A stretch of DNA of 64,000 nucleotides, taken from NCBI RefSeq assembly GCF_008728195.1, contig NZ_CP031598.1, forward strand, positions 930,001-994,000, read 5' to 3'. The translations under genes and the position numbers were made by a program. Shown piece after piece: positions 53,007-62,243 of this stretch (position 1 is the stretch's first letter; each line of letters opens with the position of its first letter). Under the pieces are notes generated by a model, which was not told the DNA's origin, did not search any database, and was given only the letters and a program-made list of their open reading frames with translations. The stretch comes from Roseovarius indicus. Lineage in GTDB: Bacteria; Pseudomonadota; Alphaproteobacteria; Rhodobacterales; Rhodobacteraceae.

Positions 53007-53993
53007 ATGCCCACCGCCTCCATCATCGTTCCTGCCTACAACGCCGCGGCCACCCTGCCTGACACGCTCGACTCGCTGCTGGCCCAGAGCTTTCGCGACT
53101 TCGAGATCATCATCGTCGATGACGGCTCGACCGATGCGACCGCCGACGTGGCCTATGGCTACACGCGCGACCCCCGCGTCAGCATCGTGAGCCAGGCCAA
53201 CCGCGGCCTCGCCGGCGCCCGCAACTCCGGCATTGCCGCCGCGCGCGGCCTCTACGTGGGGTTCTGCGACGCCGATGACCTCTGGGCGCCCGGCAAGCTG
53301 GCGGCGCACGTGATGCATCTCGACATGAACCCGGATGTGGGCCTCAGCTACTCGGGCTCGGCGCTGATCGATGGCACCGGCCGGCGCCTCGGCGTCAACC
53401 AGCGGCCGAGGCTTCTCGGGGTGCTTGCTGCGCATATCTTCAAGCGCAATCCGGTTGGCAACGGTTCGGCGGCGGTCATGCGGCGCTCGGCGCTTGACGA
53501 CCTTGCCTATCGCCCGGCTTTCGAAACCCGCCGCGACTGGGTTTTCGACGAAACCTTCCGCCAGTCGGAAGACATCGAATGCTGGCTGCGCCTGGCCCTG
53601 TCGACCGACTGGGAGATCGAGGGCGTGCCGGGGCTTCTGACGCTCTACCGGGTCAACGGCGGCGGCCTTTCGGCCAATACCGACCGCCAGTTTGCCGCGT
53701 GGGAGCGGATGGTCGAGAAGCTTCGCCCGATCAACCCCGATTTCTTCGAACGCCACGAGGGTGCCGCCCGGGCCTATCAGCTGCGCTACCTGGCGCGGCG
53801 CGCCGTCAGCGCGCATGACGGTGATGCCGCCTGGTCGCTTGTCCGGCGGGCGATGGAGCACTCCCTTCTGCCGCTGCTCGAAGAGCCGGTGAAGACCGCT
53901 GTCACCCTTTGCGCCGCAGCCGCGCTGAAGCTGCTTGGCCCCACCCCCGTGCGACATGCCGCCCGCCTGAGGGCGCGCGGCGCAGCCCGCTGA
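53007..53993 (+). CDS. Family 2 glycosyltransferase
   Basis: A 328-residue GT-A enzyme with ASIIVPAYNAAATLPDTLDSLLAQSF, VDDGSTD, the DxD-type motif GFCDADDLWAPGKL and QSEDIECWLRLAL. It is similar in plan to the preceding gene, so the pair may have arisen by duplication. AAGGA precedes the ATG. Sugar specificity is unknown. Confidence 0.9.
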   Translation: MPTASIIVPAYNAAATLPDTLDSLLAQSFRDFEIIIVDDGSTDATADVAYGYTRDPRVSIVSQANRGLAGARNSGIAAARGLYVGFCDADDLWAPGKLAAHVMHLDMNPDVGLSYSGSALIDGTGRRLGVNQRPRLLGVLAAHIFKRNPVGNGSAAVMRRSALDDLAYRPAFETRRDWVFDETFRQSEDIECWLRLALSTDWEIEGVPGLLTLYRVNGGGLSANTDRQFAAWERMVEKLRPINPDFFERHEGAARAYQLRYLARRAVSAHDGDAAWSLVRRAMEHSLLPLLEEPVKTAVTLCAAAALKLLGPTPVRHAARLRARGAAR

Positions 53994-54007
53994 GAAAGGA
54001 ACCCGAA

Positions 54008-55051
54008 ATGACCACTCGAAAGATCGTTCACCTTGTCGATGACACCACTGCCGGCGGCGTGATGCGGATGCTCGACCACCTCATGAGCCAGCCGGGCCTC
54101 GGCCACCAGTCGCTGCGCAAACTCTCTCGCGGCAGCCTGTCGCCGGGCCGGATCGACGCCGACGTCATCGTCTCGCACCTGACCATCAGCTGGCGCGGCT
54201 TGCCCGGGCTGATTGCCTTGCGGGCGATGAACCCGGGCGCGCGCATCATCCATGTCGAACACAGCTACACCCGCGGCTTCACGGCGCTGAACGTGGCGCG
54301 GAAGGCGCGGTTCTTCGCTCTCCTGCGCGTGGCCTACTCGCTTTTCGACAGGGTCGTCGCCGTCAGCCGGGCCCAGGCCGCATGGCTGGAGGAACGCCGC
54401 CTCGTCGACGCTGGGGCCCTCGCCGTGATCCAGCCGGACGTGCCGCTCGGCGCTCTTGCTGGCCTGCCCCGACCGACCGGCCTGCCGCGAGTTGTCGGCG
54501 CCATCGGCCGCCTGGAACGGCAGAAGGGCTTCGACGTGCTGATCGAGGCGTTTCGCCTCTGTCCCCGGCCCGATGCCCGTCTGCTGATCTTTGGCGAGGG
54601 CAGCGAGCGGGCCCATCTCGAGATGCTGGCGGCCGGCGATGACCGGATCGAGTTTCGCGGCCACGCCGAAGACCCGGCCGCTGCTTATGGCGAGGTCGAT
54701 CTGGTCGCGATGCCGTCGCGGTGGGAGGCCTTCGGGCTGGTCGCCAGGGAGGCCCGGGCGGCCGGCCGCCCGGTCATTCAATCCGCGGTCGATGGTCTGG
54801 CCGACCAGATCGACGAGGCCACGCGGGTTGTGCGGTCCTGCGACCCCAAAAGCTGGGCCAACGCCCTGGACCTGGCGTTTTCCGGTCAAGATGCCGAAAC
54901 GGTGCGGTGCGGCCGGATCATGCCAACCGGAAACGAGGATTTCGTGGCGAAATGGCGTGAGGTCATGGGCACCGGGACCAAGGCCGAAAGCGTGCAGGCT
55001 TCGGCGTCGGCGATGCCCCGCAATGTTTCGACCATCCTTATGAGCGAATGA
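54008..55051 (+). CDS. Family 4 (GT-B) glycosyltransferase
   Basis: A 347-residue GT-B enzyme. The C-terminal domain shows VGAIGRLERQKGFDVLIEAF, RLLIFGEGSERAHLEML, FRGHAEDPAAAYGEVDLVAMPSRWEAFGLVAREARAAGRPVI, with the E-x7-E type motif. I start it at ATG 54008 behind AAAGGAA; the frame is open further upstream. Last gene of the flippase-glycosyltransferase operon. Confidence 0.88.
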   Translation: MTTRKIVHLVDDTTAGGVMRMLDHLMSQPGLGHQSLRKLSRGSLSPGRIDADVIVSHLTISWRGLPGLIALRAMNPGARIIHVEHSYTRGFTALNVARKARFFALLRVAYSLFDRVVAVSRAQAAWLEERRLVDAGALAVIQPDVPLGALAGLPRPTGLPRVVGAIGRLERQKGFDVLIEAFRLCPRPDARLLIFGEGSERAHLEMLAAGDDRIEFRGHAEDPAAAYGEVDLVAMPSRWEAFGLVAREARAAGRPVIQSAVDGLADQIDEATRVVRSCDPKSWANALDLAFSGQDAETVRCGRIMPTGNEDFVAKWREVMGTGTKAESVQASASAMPRNVSTILMSE

Positions 55052-55277
55052 CGGCCTCGTGCTGTTCACCGGCGGGCGAATGCCAACGTCCGCCGCTCAA
55101 CCCCCTTGTGAGGAAGGGAGCTATGGGCCGTTCTCGACAACGCACTTGCCCCTTTCGTCTGCATGGAACACTTGTCTCAGCGTTGAGCGAGCGTTGTGTC
55201 ATGGTGGGATATGAGCCCCCAAGACAATTGGCGCAATTGCATTTCGGGGCGTACTGTCGTCATTCTTGGCGGGGTAT

Positions 55278-55298
55278 TGTCAGCGTGGGCCGCTGACA
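55278..55298. promoter_or_regulatory. Inverted repeat before the GlsB-like gene
   Basis: Arms TGTCAGCG (55278-55285) and CGCTGACA (55291-55298) are perfect and separated by five bases. The repeat ends 21 bases before the ATG at 55320. It may be an operator or a leader hairpin. The remaining 268-base gap from 55052 shows no gene. Confidence 0.4.
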
Positions 55299-55319
55299 GG
55301 AAACGAGGGAGAGGTCGCC

Positions 55320-55574
55320 ATGGAATTTGACAGTGTCATTGTAATGCTGCTGGTGGGGGCTTTGGCCGGATGGCTGTCAGGGCGCCTCATGCGGGGGCGC
55401 GGCTTCGGCGTCATCGGAAATATCATCGTTGGCATTGTCGGCGCTTTTCTTGCCGGGACGATCTTTCCGGGGTTGGGATTTTCGGTTGGCGGCAGTTTTT
55501 TGGCCTCCGTCATACACGCCACAATTGGGTCTGTCGTTTTGTTGTTCATTATTGGGCTGATCAAACGCGCCTGA
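55320..55574 (+). CDS. GlsB/YeaQ/YmgE-type small membrane protein
   Basis: An 84-residue protein with three hydrophobic helices and the family pattern GALAGWLSGRLMRGRGFGVIGNIIVGIVGAFLAG. Family members are stress-associated inner-membrane proteins of unclear function. I use the ATG at 55320 preceded by GAGGGAGAGG. It stands alone, without an evident operon partner. Confidence 0.88.
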   Translation: MEFDSVIVMLLVGALAGWLSGRLMRGRGFGVIGNIIVGIVGAFLAGTIFPGLGFSVGGSFLASVIHATIGSVVLLFIIGLIKRA

Positions 55575-55661
55575 TTGACAGTCGTGCTTGTTTTGGAGTG
55601 ATAGAGCCTTAGCTGCGTTTGTAAGGAGCGTACCATCCACCGCAATAGGAGCCTGTGAAGA

Positions 55662-56807
55662 ATGTTCTTGTCGCGCCGTCAGTTCGGTCTTGGGGCCGCA
55701 GTTCTCAGCCTTTCCGCATGTACGGGCGTCAGTGGCACGCGTTCCGAGTACACGCGCGGGGCCGAGTCGCTGCCCGCCGATCTTCAGCCTGTACGCAATG
55801 AAGGGTATGACACCTGGGTCGCTTCCTTCCGGAGTCGGGCCGTTCGACAGGGTATAAGCGAAACCACGCTCAACGCCGGGTTCCGCGGAACAGGCTATCT
55901 GCCCGGCGTGATCAAACGGGATCGCAACCAGACCGAATTCGACCGCACCCTCGAGGACTATCTCTCGATTGCCGCCTCGGACGAGCGCGTGATGAAGGGC
56001 CGGGCCGCTCTGCAACGGCACAGGGCCACGCTCAGCGCTATTGAAAGCCAATACGGCGTGGACGCCGAGATCGTGACCGCCATCTGGGGTCTGGAAAGTT
56101 TCTACGGTGAGCGTCGGGGCAATGTTCCCGTCGTCTCTGCCACGTCGACGCTGGCCTATGACGGGCGTCGCGGGACGTTTTTCGAGAAGCAGTTGCTTGC
56201 CGCGTTGCGCATTCTGCAGAATGGCGACGTGACCCCGGGCCGGATGACCGGGAGCTGGGCCGGGGCCATGGGGCACACGCAGTTCATCCCGACCTCCTAC
56301 CAGGCCTTTGCCGTGGATTTCACGGGCGACGGGCGGCGGGATATCTGGTCGGAGGATCCCTCCGATGCGCTTGCGTCTGCGGCGGCCTATCTTTCGCGCA
56401 ACGGCTGGACCCGCGGTCAGGGCTGGGGGCGCGAGGTGTCCTCGGGCACGTCCGGAAATGTGCTGCAACCCCAGGCGGGAGGGCCACGGTTTGCGGTCAC
56501 CGGGAATTTCCGGGTGATCAAGAGGTACAACAACTCCGACGCCTACGCGATCGGGGTCGGGCATCTGGCAGATCGGATCGGCGGGGCCGGCCCGCTGCGC
56601 ACGTCCTTTCCGCCAGACGCCAACGGCTTGACGAAGGATGATCGCATTGCCCTGCAGCAAGGTCTGACCAGACGCGGGTTTGACACGGGCGGCGCAGATG
56701 GCGTCATCGGCCCCGACACGCGCGAGGCCTTGCGCGCCTACCAGTCAAGCCGGGGGCTGCCGGTGACAGGCGAGCCGTCGACCGAACTCCTGGCTGGTCT
56801 CAGATGA
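55662..56807 (+). CDS. Lytic murein transglycosylase (MltB/SltB type) with peptidoglycan-binding domain
   Basis: A 381-residue cell-wall lytic enzyme. The N-terminus MFLSRRQFGLGAAVLSLSAC combines a Tat-like SRRQF motif with a lipobox. The catalytic domain has Glu in AIWGLESFYG (about residue 144) and the MGHTQFIPTSY motif. A C-terminal PG_binding_1 domain (about 320-378, LTKDDRIALQQGLTRRGFDTGGADGVIGPDTREALRAYQ) anchors it to peptidoglycan. Length is normal. A hairpin follows at 56818. Confidence 0.91.
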   Translation: MFLSRRQFGLGAAVLSLSACTGVSGTRSEYTRGAESLPADLQPVRNEGYDTWVASFRSRAVRQGISETTLNAGFRGTGYLPGVIKRDRNQTEFDRTLEDYLSIAASDERVMKGRAALQRHRATLSAIESQYGVDAEIVTAIWGLESFYGERRGNVPVVSATSTLAYDGRRGTFFEKQLLAALRILQNGDVTPGRMTGSWAGAMGHTQFIPTSYQAFAVDFTGDGRRDIWSEDPSDALASAAAYLSRNGWTRGQGWGREVSSGTSGNVLQPQAGGPRFAVTGNFRVIKRYNNSDAYAIGVGHLADRIGGAGPLRTSFPPDANGLTKDDRIALQQGLTRRGFDTGGADGVIGPDTREALRAYQSSRGLPVTGEPSTELLAGLR

Positions 56808-56817
56808 CGCCTCTTTG

Positions 56818-56850
56818 ACTGATCCCGCGTTTTGCGGTGTTGGTCAGTTT
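56818..56850 (+). terminator. Terminator-like hairpin behind the lytic transglycosylase gene
   Basis: ACTGATC (56818-56824) pairs with GGTCAGT (56842-56848), and inner CCGC (56825-56828) pairs with GCGG (56834-56837) around a GTTTT loop; TTTC follows. It lies ten bases beyond the stop codon. The rest of the 234-base gap to the LysR gene shows no gene. Confidence 0.45.
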
Positions 56851-57041
56851 CTCAAGAAGGCTCAGATGTTCCCTTCCTGGTAGCGTGTTAGGGTCGGTTA
56901 TGGAGATTGCCTGTCGAGATGTTGAATGGCCGTCGGGTCACTCTCGTCTCGCTGGTCAGTAACCGTCCTTCCGTCGCGCGCCGGAGAGGGGGTGCTTGTG
57001 GGTTCGGTGTGAGCTGAAATCAGGATTGCTGTTGTTTTCGG

Positions 57042-57980
57042 CTAAGTGGAAGATGAACGAAGGCAGTCACCTGCATGCGCAGCGATGAGTTCGTCTTGGG
57101 TTTTCGTAGCCGCCTCTTTCAGCCGTTGAACAAGTTCATTCGAAAGTCGTGACCTTGTTCTGGTCAAGGGGCGGATCAACGCGATGTCGAAGGAAAGCTC
57201 AGGCTCGAATGGCCTCCATTCAAGTCCCCGTGCTTGATATTCTATCGCGGTTAACAGATCGACCACAGTGACACCTGAACCACGCGCGGCCAATTCGCAG
57301 GCAATCTGCGTTGTAAAGGTGTCGACCCGCCGCGTTGGACGAATGCCGGCCGCTTCCAGCTCCGTCTCGACCGTGAGGCGCCACTGGTCGAAATTCGACA
57401 AGGTTATCAATGTTTCACCAGACAAGTCGGACACCGAGATGCGATCGCGCCCGTTGAAGGGATGTCCGCTTTGAAAGGCGCAGACGAGAGGTATGCGCAA
57501 AAGCCGCTCACGATGCGTATCAATGTCTTCGCCAGTATCGAGTACGAGGCCGATATCGATCTTGCCGGAGGCTGTGGCCTCCATGATCCAGTGCGAGCTT
57601 CGCACTGGCAAAGCAATCGAGGCACCCGCGTGTTCTTGCAGGAAAGGTGAGACAACGTCAGGTAGCCATCTTCTCGCAAGCAGCGGCATCGCGGCTGCGG
57701 ATGTTTCGCCTGAAGGATGGTTCTTGAGGCTTTCCGCGAAGCGGGACAGGTGGGAGAGCCCCTGGTAGGTCCGCTCGATCTTGTGAAAGAGCGCCTCTGC
57801 TTCCGTGGTGGCGGTCAGCCGGTTGCCGAAGCGTTCGAACAGGTCGAAGCCCAGGTCGGCTTCCAGTAATCGCAGATGCTTGCTGACGGAGGGCTGAGAC
57901 ACCCGCAGTGCGGCCGCGGCGCCCGTGACGGAGCCGGCTTCCATTACGGCGTGGAAGACTTCGATCTGACGGATGTTCAC
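57042..57980 (-). CDS. LysR-family transcriptional regulator
   Basis: A 312-residue regulator with an N-terminal winged helix (IRQIEVFHAVMEAGSVTGAAAALRVSQPSVSKHLRLLEADLGFDLFERFGNRLTAT) and a C-terminal effector domain. I take the GTG at 57980 as start because the DNA-binding domain begins there and GGAAA precedes it; the frame is open to 58091 but adds a non-family extension. It is divergent from the M24 gene, with a 10-bp inverted repeat in the gap, and is the probable regulator of the downstream uptake locus. Its G+C content appears lower than the surroundings. Confidence 0.9.
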   Translation of the reverse strand: MNIRQIEVFHAVMEAGSVTGAAAALRVSQPSVSKHLRLLEADLGFDLFERFGNRLTATTEAEALFHKIERTYQGLSHLSRFAESLKNHPSGETSAAAMPLLARRWLPDVVSPFLQEHAGASIALPVRSSHWIMEATASGKIDIGLVLDTGEDIDTHRERLLRIPLVCAFQSGHPFNGRDRISVSDLSGETLITLSNFDQWRLTVETELEAAGIRPTRRVDTFTTQIACELAARGSGVTVVDLLTAIEYQARGLEWRPFEPELSFDIALIRPLTRTRSRLSNELVQRLKEAATKTQDELIAAHAGDCLRSSST

Positions 57981-58015
57981 GTTCGGGTTTCCAATGCCAC
58001 TAAGCCCGGTTCTTT

Positions 58016-58072
58016 CCAAGCATAACTTATTTTTGGTCTTGGTGAAGATTTTTGTATTTTCCTTATGCTTGG
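58016..58072. promoter_or_regulatory. Ten-base inverted repeat in the lysR-M24 divergent promoter
   Basis: CCAAGCATAA (58016-58025) and TTATGCTTGG (58063-58072) are exact reverse complements, 37 bp apart, in notably AT-rich DNA. This is the expected place for LysR half-sites. Each arm could also be a separate recognition half. Confidence 0.5.
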
Positions 58073-58130
58073 ATGCTTTGCAATATCCCACGAGATCAAG
58101 GCAACGTTTCAGTCCCGTGGGGCAGGCAGA

Positions 58131-59312
58131 ATGGCAGAACCAAAACTACAAATTGACAGCGACCCATGGGATCTCTTGCCGGCAGGGCAAAGCGTCTACG
58201 ACGACAGGCTGGCCGACCTCCAGCAGACCATCAAGGAGCGGGGCCTGAATGGCGTACTGATCTTTGACCCCGAGAACCTGTTCTGGCTGACGGGCTATCA
58301 GACGATTGGCTATTTTACCTTTCACGCCACGTTTGTGGGCCAGACTGGCCGCCCGACAATCATCGCACGGATCGTGAACCGAGATCTGGCGATGGCGCAC
58401 CCGACCATCGGCGCGTTCGAGGCGGTTCGCGATACCGAGGAGCCGGTCGCGGTGCTCGCGGGCTTTCTCGATCAACTCGGTGCCGGGGCGCGGATCGGCG
58501 TGGAAACCAACACCCGGCATCTGTCTGTCGCCGATTTCCAGCAGCTGGCGGTCTTGTCGGAATGCCAGCTGGAAAGCTGGGGCGGCGAGATCGAGGCTCG
58601 GCGCGTGGTGAAATCAGATTGGGAGCTGGACTGCATGCAAAGGGCGGCGCGCGCGGCGGAAGCAGGCTTGCGGGCGGCGATCGACGCAGTGCGGCCCGGT
58701 TGCACGGAAAACGATATCGCGGCGGCCATGTTCGAGGCCAACATACGCGCCGGAAGCGAGTATCTGGGGCATCCTCCGTTGGTGGTGAGCGGGCCGGCCA
58801 CCTCGCTTTGCTTCGCGATGTGGCGCCGGCGTGAAGTTCGGCGCGGCGACGTTGTTCTGCTCGAAGGTGCGGGGTGCGTGAACCGGCTGCACGCGATGCT
58901 ATCCCGCCCCGTGGTGGTGGGCCCACCGACGGATGAACAGCTGGAGGCTGCCGATGCGCTCAAGGGCGTGCTGGAAGCTGCCATAGGGGCGATGAAACCG
59001 GGCCTGACCGCCGGAGAGGTCGACCAGACCTGCCGAGAGGTGGTCGAACGACGCGGTCTGGGCGCCTATTTCCGACACCGCTCGGCCTATGGCATCGGAA
59101 TCGGATTCCCGCCGAACTGGTCGGAAGGCCACATATACGCCATCCGTCCCGACGACCCGCTCGTCTTGCAGCCCGGCATGACGTTTCACGTCATACCGAC
59201 ACTTTTCAAGAAAGACTTCGGCATGTGCTTCAGCGACAGCGTGCGCATTACCGAAACCGGTTGCGACCTGCTTACCGATTTCCCGCGTGAGCTGGTCTCG
59301 GTTGATCCATAA
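58131..59312 (+). CDS. M24-family hydrolase, creatinase/ectoine-hydrolase-like (no metal ligands)
   Basis: A 393-residue pita-bread-fold protein. The N-terminal creatinase domain contains GVLIFDPENLFWLTGY. In the C-terminal catalytic domain most metal-ligand positions of M24 peptidases are changed: the DxG region reads LLEGAG, the SDxTRT region reads HAMLSRPV, TIEPG reads HVIPT and the RIED region reads CFSD. This pattern is that of metal-free members such as creatinase and ectoine hydrolase, which cleave C-N bonds. It is the first gene of the operon with a TRAP importer, so it likely acts on the imported compound. Start at 58131 is probable. Confidence 0.8.
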   Translation: MAEPKLQIDSDPWDLLPAGQSVYDDRLADLQQTIKERGLNGVLIFDPENLFWLTGYQTIGYFTFHATFVGQTGRPTIIARIVNRDLAMAHPTIGAFEAVRDTEEPVAVLAGFLDQLGAGARIGVETNTRHLSVADFQQLAVLSECQLESWGGEIEARRVVKSDWELDCMQRAARAAEAGLRAAIDAVRPGCTENDIAAAMFEANIRAGSEYLGHPPLVVSGPATSLCFAMWRRREVRRGDVVLLEGAGCVNRLHAMLSRPVVVGPPTDEQLEAADALKGVLEAAIGAMKPGLTAGEVDQTCREVVERRGLGAYFRHRSAYGIGIGFPPNWSEGHIYAIRPDDPLVLQPGMTFHVIPTLFKKDFGMCFSDSVRITETGCDLLTDFPRELVSVDP

Positions 59313-59342
59313 GCAATAATGAAACCTCAAGGGAGCCAAGAT

Positions 59343-60341
59343 ATGACCAACCTGAACCTATCGCGTCGTCAGAGCCTGAAACTCGGGCTGCTTGGCGGCC
59401 TCGCCACCGTTCTGACGCCGCGGATGACGCTTGCGGCCCAGAATTGGGACATGCCGGCGGCCTATAGTGCCGGGAATTTCATCTCGAAATCCTATGTTTC
59501 CTTTGCCGAGAAGATCGCCGACAAGACAGGCGGTGAACTTTCGATCACGGTGCATCCCGGCGGCTCGCTTTACGGAGGGTCGGACATCCTGCGAGCCGTG
59601 CGTGAAGGGCAGGTGCCCATCGGTGCGCGTTTCCTGGCGCCACATGCGGCCGAGGCCCCGGTCATGGGGGTCGATACGGTGCCGTTCCTCGCCACCAACC
59701 GCGAAGAGGCACGGCGGCTTTACGACGCCTCACGCCCCTATGTGGAAGCTGCACTGGAAGAGCGCGGACTGAAGCTGCTCTTCGCTCCGATCTGGCCGCC
59801 TCAGGGGCTGTTCTCGGCCAAGCCGGTAAGCTCGGTCGCGGACATGGAAGGTGTGCGCTTCCGTGCCTATGACGGCTCAACGACCAGGCTTGCGGAACTG
59901 ATGGGTGCCATCCCGACCAAGACCGAGGCCAGCGGCATCGCTCAGGCTTTCTCGACCGGGCAGGCAGAAGCGATGACCGCGTCGGGCGCCATCGGGGTGT
60001 TCCAGAAAATCTGGGATTATGTAGACCATTTTTATACGATCAACGCCTGGATGCCGAAGTCGGGGGTTATCGTGAACCTGGAGTCCTGGAACAGCCTGGG
60101 GGACGATACCCGTTCCGTCGTGCTCGACGTATCGGCTGAGACCGAGGCCGCCGTGTGGGACGAGATGGAAGTGCAGAACGAAGGTTACATCAAGACGATG
60201 GAAGAGAACGGCATGATCGTCGAGGCGCCCTCTGACGAGCTGATCGGCGGGCTGCGCGAGATCGGCGCTACCATGGCCGAGGAATGGGCCGAAAGCGCCG
60301 GCGAGGTCGGTGAAAAGGTGTTGGCGGCCTATCGTGGCTGA
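59343..60341 (+). CDS. TRAP transporter substrate-binding protein (DctP-like), Tat-exported
   Basis: A 332-residue periplasmic receptor. The signal region contains a twin-arginine motif (LSRRQSLKLGLLGGLATVLTP) with cleavage near LAAQ. The conserved DMEGVRFRAYDGSTTRLAELMGA stretch holds the carboxylate-binding Arg. AAGGGAG precedes the ATG at 59343. The next gene starts inside its end (GTG at 60334). Confidence 0.89.
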   Translation: MTNLNLSRRQSLKLGLLGGLATVLTPRMTLAAQNWDMPAAYSAGNFISKSYVSFAEKIADKTGGELSITVHPGGSLYGGSDILRAVREGQVPIGARFLAPHAAEAPVMGVDTVPFLATNREEARRLYDASRPYVEAALEERGLKLLFAPIWPPQGLFSAKPVSSVADMEGVRFRAYDGSTTRLAELMGAIPTKTEASGIAQAFSTGQAEAMTASGAIGVFQKIWDYVDHFYTINAWMPKSGVIVNLESWNSLGDDTRSVVLDVSAETEAAVWDEMEVQNEGYIKTMEENGMIVEAPSDELIGGLREIGATMAEEWAESAGEVGEKVLAAYRG

Positions 60342-60906
60342 CCCCGACCGCCACAACGGTATCGGGGGCGCGGTTTGGTATGTCGAAACCGCGCTCGACC
60401 GGCTGTACCGGTTCTGCGGGGCGTTGGCGGCGGTCGCGGTCGTTCTTATTGCCGTCTTTGTCGGGGCCAGCGTCGTGACGCGGCTGATGGGCGTCTATGT
60501 CGGCGGCCTTACGGAGGGGGCGGGCTATGCCATGGCCGCCGCCGGGTCGTTGGGCTGTGCCTATGCCTTCGGCGCAGGCGCGCATATCCGTGTCGATCTG
60601 GGGCTCAATGCCTGCCCGCCAGGCCTGCGCCGGAGGCTCGACCAGTTCGCGACCGCCGCAGCCTCGGTGGCGGTCTGTTTCCTGGCTTTCTATTTCCTGC
60701 GAATGGTCCGCATATCCTGGATCTACGGCGATATCAGCGACGGTTCCGATGGGCTGCCGCTCTGGCTGCCGCAGCTTCCGGCGGCCATCGGTCTTGTTGT
60801 TTTCGCCATCGCTCTTGTCCATGCCGCATTGCACTACGCACTGACCGGCGAAAGTCGCATTCGTGACAATGACGAGGCCCTGCTCGTCGAACCCGGGAAG
60901 GAGTAG
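60334..60906 (+). CDS. TRAP transporter small permease (DctQ-like)
   Basis: A 190-residue, four-helix subunit (LAAVAVVLIAVFVGASVVTRLMGVYVGG and HIRVDLGL are typical). I prefer the GTG at 60334, which overlaps the receptor stop by eight bases; a GTG at 60310 is also in frame. It is followed by dctM after two bases. Confidence 0.84.
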   Translation: MADPDRHNGIGGAVWYVETALDRLYRFCGALAAVAVVLIAVFVGASVVTRLMGVYVGGLTEGAGYAMAAAGSLGCAYAFGAGAHIRVDLGLNACPPGLRRRLDQFATAAASVAVCFLAFYFLRMVRISWIYGDISDGSDGLPLWLPQLPAAIGLVVFAIALVHAALHYALTGESRIRDNDEALLVEPGKE

Positions 60907-60908
60907 GG

Positions 60909-62216
60909 ATGGATCCGATTACCATGGGGCTGATCTTCGCGGCGATCCTTATCGCGGTGTTGGCAACCGGTGTCTGGGTCGGTGCAGCGCTGATGATCGT
61001 CGGCGCGCTGGCGATGTCGCTGTTTACCAGCCGGCCCATTGGTCCGGCGATGGCGACGGTCGTATGGTCGCATATCTCTCTCTGGGGGCTCGCGTCGCTT
61101 CCGCTTTTCATTTGGATGGGCGAGATCCTGTTCCGCACGCGCCTGTCTCGAAGCCTGTTTGAAGGGCTCTCTCCGCTGCTGAGGAACTGGCCCGGCGGAC
61201 TTTTGCACGTGAATGTGGCGGGCTGCACCGCCTTCGCGGCGATCTCGGGATCGTCGGCGGCGACGCTGCTGACGGTGGGCAAGATCACCATGCCGGAGCT
61301 GAAGAAGCGGGGCTATCCGGATTCGATGGTCGCGGGCACACTGGCCGGGGCCGGCACGCTCGGCCTGCTGATCCCGCCGTCGATCACGATGATCATCTAC
61401 GGCATCATGGTGCAGGAATCGATCGCCCGGCTGTTCATGGCAGGGCTCTTGCCCGGTTTGATGTTGGCGGGGCTCTTCCTTGCCTACAATGTCGGCTGGG
61501 GGCTCTTCACGCGCGATGGCCGGGCGATGCGAGAGAACCCGTCAAACTGGCATGAGAAGCTCTACGCGCTGCCCAAGTTGCTACCTGTGGTTGGACTGAT
61601 CGTTGTGGTGGTTGGATCGATCTACACCGGCATTGCCGCCCCGACGGAAGCGGCGGTGCTGGGCGTGGTGGGCGCGCTGGCACTGTCGGCGGCGCAGGGA
61701 TCGCTTACGGTGGCGTCGCTGCGAGAGTCGCTGATGGGAACGGTGCGCACCACCTCGATGATCACGCTGCTCCTGGCTGGCTCGGCCTTCCTCACACTGG
61801 CGATGGGCTTCACTGGCCTGCCCCGTGCTCTGGCGGAATGGGTGGTGGAGATGGAGCTTTCGCGCACGTCGCTGATCCTGTCGCTGATGCTGCTCTACAT
61901 GGTTTTGGGTTGCTTTCTTGACGGAATATCGATGATCGTTCTGACGATCGCCGTGGTCGAGCCGCTGACACGCAGCGCCGGTATCGACATGGTCTGGTTC
62001 GGCATCTTCATCGTGCTGGTCGGCGAGATGGCATTGATCACGCCGCCGATAGGTTTCAACCTGTTCCTCGTGCAGAACATGACCGGGCGCGGCCTTGGCT
62101 TCGTCTCGCGCGCGGCCGCGCCTCTGTTCGGGATCATGCTGATTTCGGTGCTGCTGCTTGTGGCGTTCCCCGACATTGCACTGTGGCTGCCTCATGCATT
62201 GACGTCGAGGAATTGA
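60909..62216 (+). CDS. TRAP transporter large permease (DctM-like)
   Basis: A 435-residue membrane protein with about 12 helices and the family regions LPLFIWMGEILFRTRL, AISGSSAATLLTVGKITMPELKKRGYPDSMVAGTLAGAGTLGLLIPPS and ITPPIGFNLFLVQ. It completes the third TRAP importer of the window. Confidence 0.9.
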   Translation: MDPITMGLIFAAILIAVLATGVWVGAALMIVGALAMSLFTSRPIGPAMATVVWSHISLWGLASLPLFIWMGEILFRTRLSRSLFEGLSPLLRNWPGGLLHVNVAGCTAFAAISGSSAATLLTVGKITMPELKKRGYPDSMVAGTLAGAGTLGLLIPPSITMIIYGIMVQESIARLFMAGLLPGLMLAGLFLAYNVGWGLFTRDGRAMRENPSNWHEKLYALPKLLPVVGLIVVVVGSIYTGIAAPTEAAVLGVVGALALSAAQGSLTVASLRESLMGTVRTTSMITLLLAGSAFLTLAMGFTGLPRALAEWVVEMELSRTSLILSLMLLYMVLGCFLDGISMIVLTIAVVEPLTRSAGIDMVWFGIFIVLVGEMALITPPIGFNLFLVQNMTGRGLGFVSRAAAPLFGIMLISVLLLVAFPDIALWLPHALTSRN

Positions 62217-62243
62217 GGCCGGGGAGTAAGGGAAGGAGTGCGG

